Shown here piece after piece: positions 63,601 to 64,000 of a stretch of 64,000 bases of DNA. Under the pieces are notes generated by a model, which was not told the origin of the DNA, ran no database searches, and saw only the letters and a list, made by a program, of their open reading frames with translations. The stretch's first letter is position 1. Each line of letters starts with the position of its first letter. A program made the translations under genes and the position numbers. The DNA is taken from NCBI GenBank assembly GCA_018223185.1, contig JAAEYW010000004.1, forward strand, positions 62,001-126,000, given 5' to 3'. This DNA comes from Oceanospirillales bacterium. Lineage in GTDB: Bacteria > Pseudomonadota > Gammaproteobacteria > Pseudomonadales > Balneatricaceae.

Positions 63601-64000
63601 AAATGGTGCATTTAGTCTGGCTAACAACCAGCCACTCACAGTGGGGATGGTTAATGGGGTGAATGGCCTGACTGTACGTGGAGACATTACCCTTACCAGT
63701 GATGCATTGGCTATTAATCAGGCAATTACGGCAGCAGGTTTTGCCTTAACACTTAAGCCGTTAAGCAGCGGTACATCAATCGGCCTGGGTGACGGTGTCG
63801 GTGATTTTTCAATCGATGCAACCGAATGGAACAATCTTACCGACGGCTTTAGTAGCATCATTGTCGGGCGTAACGATGGTACTGGTAAAATAACGACGGG
63901 TGCCCTCACGGTTAATGATAATTTGACATTGCTTAACGCGAACGGTGGCATGGAAATTTCAGGCCATGTGGATGCCGGTAGTAATACGATAATACTGGAT
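48692..64000 (+). CDS. Giant filamentous haemagglutinin-type TpsA exoprotein (partial, 3' end outside window)
   Basis: A single open frame of 5,103 codons without a stop that runs off the window end. The start MNKVYRVIWNASKGVWQAV is an extended signal peptide region, followed by a hydrophobic segment (about residues 36-58) ending at MVLAGA. The TPS/haemagglutination-activity domain follows (about residues 60-200) with the NPNGVLF motif at 142-148, then SGKQTLDFQG and LLLDPTNLTIS near residue 445. The rest is Gly/Thr/Ala/Ser/Asn-rich beta-helix-like sequence with internal repeats. Such proteins are secreted through a TpsB pore and act in adhesion, biofilm or contact-dependent inhibition. No tpsB gene is in the window. 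The C-terminus, and any toxin domain, are unseen. A weak GGGACTAAG precedes the ATG. Confidence 0.92.
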   Translation, partial: MNKVYRVIWNASKGVWQAVGEIGSNKGKSRCRGIGAISLATIPSIAGSLLLISPMVLAGALPSGGQVASGSAEISVSGNKLQVLQSSNKVVIDWQSFSIGEGNEVEFSQSSSQAAALNRVTGSQVSDIRGSLKANGQVFLINPNGVLFSATSEVNVGALVASTLDISNEDFINGDYSFEGAGTGTVINRGNIRSAEGGFVAMIAASVVNEGSIDAFGGTIAMAAGKRIVLDMGGPVKVSVEEGALDAYVEQGGAVRVGGGIVLLTAKTAGELSSSVINHTGITEAQTLQTGENGRIVLAGDGEVSITGTLDATSAEGKGGEIQVTGAEITLLEGALLDASGRDGGGQILVGGDYQGKNAEVPNAIRTYVNEGARIVADATGNGDGGKIVVWADEHTEFSGHISAKGGAQGGDGGFVEVSGKQTLDFQGTVDLTAAHGTTGTLLLDPTNLTISAGSDSNVTGSSPYMPATATGSVINVSTLAAALENANVTVTTNSGFDAGEAGNITVANSIGWFSDSTLTLDAAGAITINDDVNIQTFDGSLVLTAGSDITQIHATGGKFLIGGTTTAISGGNITLTSTANQLIGTVVATANTGAIAITNSRSLVLGDVSASGLVALKTVDNAGSITVNGAFSAGELNAAAHTAGGISIADVNGDLTVSLLEAGGAITLGNAASGTLTFTHGSDGSNVIVGNDAADGQASGVVTIIGHSLVFNDGVRTKGGTVNLESITGSIMTASDADIVTTADIDTGTASGLINITAANGMTLQNITTTGADNQLGVGSNAAAVTLTATTGDIAVGAITTTGGDAVANVAYPNRSGGNAGSILIEATTGVMSLNGDLNAAGGGYYGFSTQGLGGYIHLKTPAILTANRVISSGATSGYIDIDSTINSGGAAYSLNVVAGTGHVTLDGVIGGTSPLASLTVSGAQIDVEKNVTTNEAAGVDLTAGTVRLGDQDLENGSGGGAITINTLAGNGVVDINAINTYLDDDVIFTRGSGEINVSNHLYSNTSERNDLTFNGAEGGAVVVGGFLGGTSATSDTKLGDILFETVTDITIGQSVSAASLISLNGTGRINLGQNSSYSHYYDAVGGLQLATTGTNNVFGGDENFYFYGDVTNSNATAPISVSTPNGNISFYYDADLVTAGGDVILKAGNGALALGSSTDITTNNGLLSLTGIGVSQSATNSVLNAGSGKIRIDGGGAAVSLYGRLITTDDDSLGTPSILVSNATGANFRSVETQTGTFQVGLIAGDANLAAEQTVGGAENLTLTTEEIRLGVAQEVTITSAGDDSASGANVTFTVTGTAANGDPLVELIVGGNAAAVTTTGLFKTITSIASNKATTSTVSVGLAADDAISGSLTQYPNNSYSDSQIDIKTLSAATKGAISITSTENIIDELGDFSVGSTLTVQASGRLSGMALTGDVAATSVTIKTGVGALALGGRDIAATSGNIILQGRGVTQEADSTVSATGTVTVYGSDYASQSIRGDVVMAGHIIAGSTASNAVTIADANAITTPSITTGSVGSRGGLRLGTHDHNGSTYRRAYGAIDQTAGSLLTIGALDIRQNSSAGAIDLSLVTNEIQSVTYVERGGAITLYDKDTEANGLSLSNIYDGSFGNLLKATTEGAMTLSGTNRGKGMELTAGAGGFIGSGSIEGHQGGAGLVKITTTGALALTSGTLYAKGVQLTSGALGITSNTDIQAHHSGGGDLILDAGGGDITLTQRLYNRNTGTDIVLQNANDVQLQRVELNDGKLILGGALTGPGTALTGNVTQTSYITAYSDTINMVGEVAGAVTLNSTNQIYRMGDFTTGDYFTFSNQDRTLTLDGAIESTDGNVSISNRRSLTVSSAATVDATAENKGVTLTASSNEWNYTANILGAITAGTGGLNLSSTYGYVSTSGAGTLTSKGAVNISSAPSATTQSTNYYTSIDAAVSAGEGGSDNITINSYGTFTNGTNGSLTATGGVVIKTDWNGTQERNMTLSSDITAGFDGVKLTSSGTINQTGGVIVTTGTLSGANQSGGIPTSSLPSARGAVTLTANNEIANLGPFYLYDEAQVNFTLNDVSGGLTLAGTIENSHGAINISTAGGVLDLTSYDVYAGGMASGGAAVTLTGQGINQGSGSEISTTGGTTGSPRTGSNGGGIITLTGHDGVAAGAISLAGGISTVNDSTSAITIRGTTDLQLPGIIASKGSLVLGDDTATIGLITGNITQAVSTALDIKTLQVGTATNAVSGSVVLANSTNKIETLAGLYSGAHQYVGPETDIQYDLDIYDSTGGLNLTAGVVSDEGVRIQTTDATTGVLSIGANSISASGDIYLSGLSVTQADGSTVNADNSGAGGIGGSIRIDGGGGASNITLEGMVTTDSTSATAIEIVNATNATLHMVSASAGTVVLGVDTKELTGTVSQLDANSTISAATLVGDAGVVTINKANIDNLGLFTTGGAFTLVEQGGSGAAGLTYTGSVITGGTTWIETTDGIQNLASQTLDATGQALTLKGIGLSQEAASVIKSTTADLYGGAGDIDLFSTANDFTGQVTVNSTGSHVNLQDANQLSMNTLTGKLATTTSIKLHAGTYVALTTENLTTTSGDIEFKSLGGLLNTPGKLTTGSGNITLYASETLSLAEKILSTSGDIDIEAAIVASRAGAEDYIQTAGAGAINIRATSGNFTQGSDVLYKTVDGDITLSALAGNATLANVQSSTGDLHVTAGGNIQQLSGSAINVAGIDALTKKDAIGNITLTESANNAAAVRLRTLNGAGDTAVAGVIQYEDADGFSIREILTTADTTLIARGDITADSIGYAGTVTADTFTVKTRLDAGAGVDLTQANNVNSLNIKVRTADDSAIAGETTTPTGTIRFTDSDGFVVTAIETGGTTVLTAGDAVTQTGAISSAKLGLSGAGDYTLNLASSGAPVNQISTFASDSTGAVNFTTNLDLVIGTVNPVGITTKGADISITAPTINSSGVAIDTRSDNDGTAGGSVILTTSGSGALGNLTVGDIVTSGTAATASSGNGGGAAGMITLTSSGDLLTVDGAISARGGAGDGIGIAGADGTIKLLSAAGAVLQADGATEIDAGKVLLDALNSSALLDLNNTIDLISARIGGVGQDFTYRSGSDFSVGGGENGIEGITTQGGLVDIGSSDYAISVTQNIITKGGAFTATGVRSFNYTGVTISTAGDVGYASAAYKNGGTINIATTANNGNVNTGTLISSGDVVNAGDSTAGNITLNANGELTVHMTQAQGKGSGTGGVVSLTGSTVNIAGSIDTSSTGAAGGMISVNGPAVLVGGDHVLATGSGAGDINFTSLLNSDGTSRALTITAGAGDIIFNGAVGGNSALGALNIVSANDVTMNDALTAASFTQSTGTGTSTLGGVVTLSDYLAFTGNNLSVNAATGVGGVITISNAGLFTTAAAGDITSVGTFGQIGAGTNALAGDINTTNADISFATGITFTGDMVMSTNTGAGNIVFADILNSDTTPRDLTLSSGTGNVTFAEVVGGVNALGMLAVNSAGVTKFSNAVTAASVTTDAAGTVEIKGKTVNTSGTQTYNDTVYLGDNTTLTGSIITTNDAIIGANHSLLVAGDAVLGDAADDSVTGLTTLEVTGATTINADTITSADAQTYTGAVILGNSATLTAADDPILFSSTVNSEALEYNGLTVNAGSGAVTFAGAVGDAGDAAPGAVIVNSTGVTQLLSTVKAGSLVTNAGGTVEINGGDVTTSGVQTYGENVTLGANTVLTGTTITANGTVSGAGNYSLGITGDAVFGDGPADTVTGLTTLAVSGTTAINTTDITSSGTQAYTGDVTLGTDTALTAAKVTTNGKVIGGTHSLDVTGNAVFGDEAADTVTGLNTLAVSGTTTINTSNVTSSSTQVYTGDVDLGADTILTATTVTTNGKVIGVGYSLGVTGDAVFGNDAADTISGVNQLAVSGSTAINSSNITTHFTQDYTGVVTLGADTTVDGVGISFYSAIVSDGTNRALIVNDSGTTIFGGAVGSTTAAEQLTSLTTDAGGSTAINGGAVYTTAAQTYNDNVTLAAGTTLSGTTITTNGTLVGGSNSLAITGDAVFGNDASDTVTGLTTLAVSGTTTINTSNVTGDSTQDYTGVVTLGAANTTLTGVGITFTDNVISDGTNRSLDVIDSGTTTFGGLVGTSNVGEELSFLTTDAGGSTVINGGAVNTTQEQIYNDDVILGADTTLTGTKITTAGSVVGADNVLDVIGDAVFGDTTGDTVTGLATLAVSGTTAINSSVITSTGTQDYTGAVTVGDDAVLTTANANVTFLSTINSVVGAKTLEVNAGAGDITLSDNAGSMSGGLLGGLTLTGTNLSLNDVTTIGSQTYNGATTTNSTLGSISIYASTDSDITFNGNVVMNNDLMVTTGAGVGAITFTGTLDNVTGEANNLYLTAGAGNIDFDAAVGATDAIGAFNISSATNVTADSTIAAASVTQSAGTGTTTLNGAVNTSNVAGISLTATNLAVNAAMTTINAGTVTFNESGAVIISAAGDINSDGGVNITAGGGIATAGDITTTGDAISLNSAVMLTGDSALSTGGTAGAINFASTIDGAHALRLLSGAAQSFNAVGGTTPLTLLRVESTGAVTQTASMKVGSLAIKSAGATLSNMGNDVNTLAALLSGDAALVFVDVDGVEIGTIDADALQIVGISDGAGTSDVSITVGGLLSQAVSSPILIDGNFTADTTAFDADDVSLKNTSAGGTELDNSLVAGDFSVNSTGDVTQKIDANGAGADAWVQVGGSFNMTGTGVFVEGNSTDNLIGGGSAGTAANEIRLFGVITLSMNTNGDLVAVATTTGSGTTSTDTILAANLANGAIVTSDAGGKSISAVTDGDAILLNANNTIGGTVKITTQGAYSNAGTPVATGILQSNALTLDGNNRFLAMQSTENTTSGITGAGAIDLSNVANTFAGMVSATAVGMDIHLRDSDALDLGTVNGRDVTIELANGSTDTITQTGVITATNLLLQNAGAVTLNNNNRIATVAANVNGAFSLANNQPLTVGMVNGVNGLTVRGDITLTSDALAINQAITAAGFALTLKPLSSGTSIGLGDGVGDFSIDATEWNNLTDGFSSIIVGRNDGTGKITTGALTVNDNLTLLNANGGMEISGHVDAGSNTIILD
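59270..61384 (+). repeat. Tandem 73-residue repeats in the giant adhesin
   Basis: Imperfect in-frame repeats starting at 59270, 59489, 59798, 60020, 60239, 60458, 60701, 60920 and 61166. Type A units are 73 codons (219 bases; the one at 59798 is 74) and carry TQxYTGDVTLGADT, ITTNGxVxGxxxSLxVTGDAVFG and DTVTGLTTLAVSGTTxIN. Type B units (59489, 60458, 60920) are 81-103 codons; the latter two share ISDGTNRxLxV and TDAGGSTxINGGAVxTT. The order is A B A A A B A B A. They probably add turns to the secreted beta-helix. Confidence 0.88.

Noticed and set aside
49145-63951. Many minus-strand open frames of 60-290 codons opposite the adhesin, rich in Val, Ala, Pro and Thr
   Set aside because: They mirror the Gly/Thr/Ala/Asn-rich codons of the plus-strand adhesin frame, have no recognisable domains or consistent ribosome binding sites, and overlap a continuous real gene.

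Overview
The window looks like chromosome from a marine gammaproteobacterium of the Oceanospirillales/Pseudomonas-related type. That is inference from gene content and order: mreCD-maf-rng-yhdP, the kdsD-kdsC-lptCAB-rpoN-hpf-ptsN-rapZ-ptsO cluster, mlaFEDCB-ibaG-murA-hisG-hisD followed by an algW/degS-type protease, short-form HisG, and fxsA next to groESL. No rRNA, tRNA or CRISPR array was seen.

Layout. (1) 1-7.0 kb: tail of mreC, then mreD, maf, rng and the giant AsmA-like yhdP, all rightward. (2) 7.0-16 kb, leftward: darP, mgtE, then the nitrogen-PTS, sigma-54 and LPS-transport cluster, with a CaCA exchanger beyond it (16.1-17.0 kb). (3) 17.3-24.0 kb, rightward: mla phospholipid-transport operon, ibaG, murA, hisG and hisD, closed by a strong terminator. 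(4) 24-29 kb: algW/degS-type protease, Nif3-like protein, zapG, and a GntR regulator divergent from acuI with two identical operator palindromes between them. (5) 29-30 kb: a small accessory locus with a frameshifted Tlde1-type (T6SS L,D-transpeptidase-fold) effector and an overlapping exported partner that is probably its immunity protein. (6) 30-37.5 kb: nnrS, a vitamin B12 locus (btuF, a small six-cysteine periplasmic protein, a PduO-type adenosyltransferase, and btuB behind a cobalamin riboswitch), ppk2 and panE. (7) 37.6-46 kb: yajQ, ampG-like, an adenine/adenosine deaminase, a hairpin-repeat element, an alpha/beta hydrolase, an SDR, fxsA, and groES-groEL behind a readable sigma-32 promoter. 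(8) 46-48.7 kb: decayed mobile DNA (integrase N-terminus, IS5-like and IS3-like transposase pseudogenes). (9) 48.7 kb to the window end: one reading frame of at least 5,103 codons encoding a giant filamentous-haemagglutinin-type (TpsA) exoprotein. It has an extended signal peptide, a TPS domain and a tandem array of 73-residue repeats at 59.3-61.4 kb, and it is cut by the window edge.

How it works together: most of the first 28 kb serves the cell envelope. It covers rod-shape control, LPS synthesis and export, phospholipid trafficking, peptidoglycan precursor synthesis and envelope-stress proteolysis. The accessory content lies in three places: the Tlde1-like pair, the hairpin-repeat element at 40.7-41.2 kb, and the IS graveyard plus giant adhesin after groEL.
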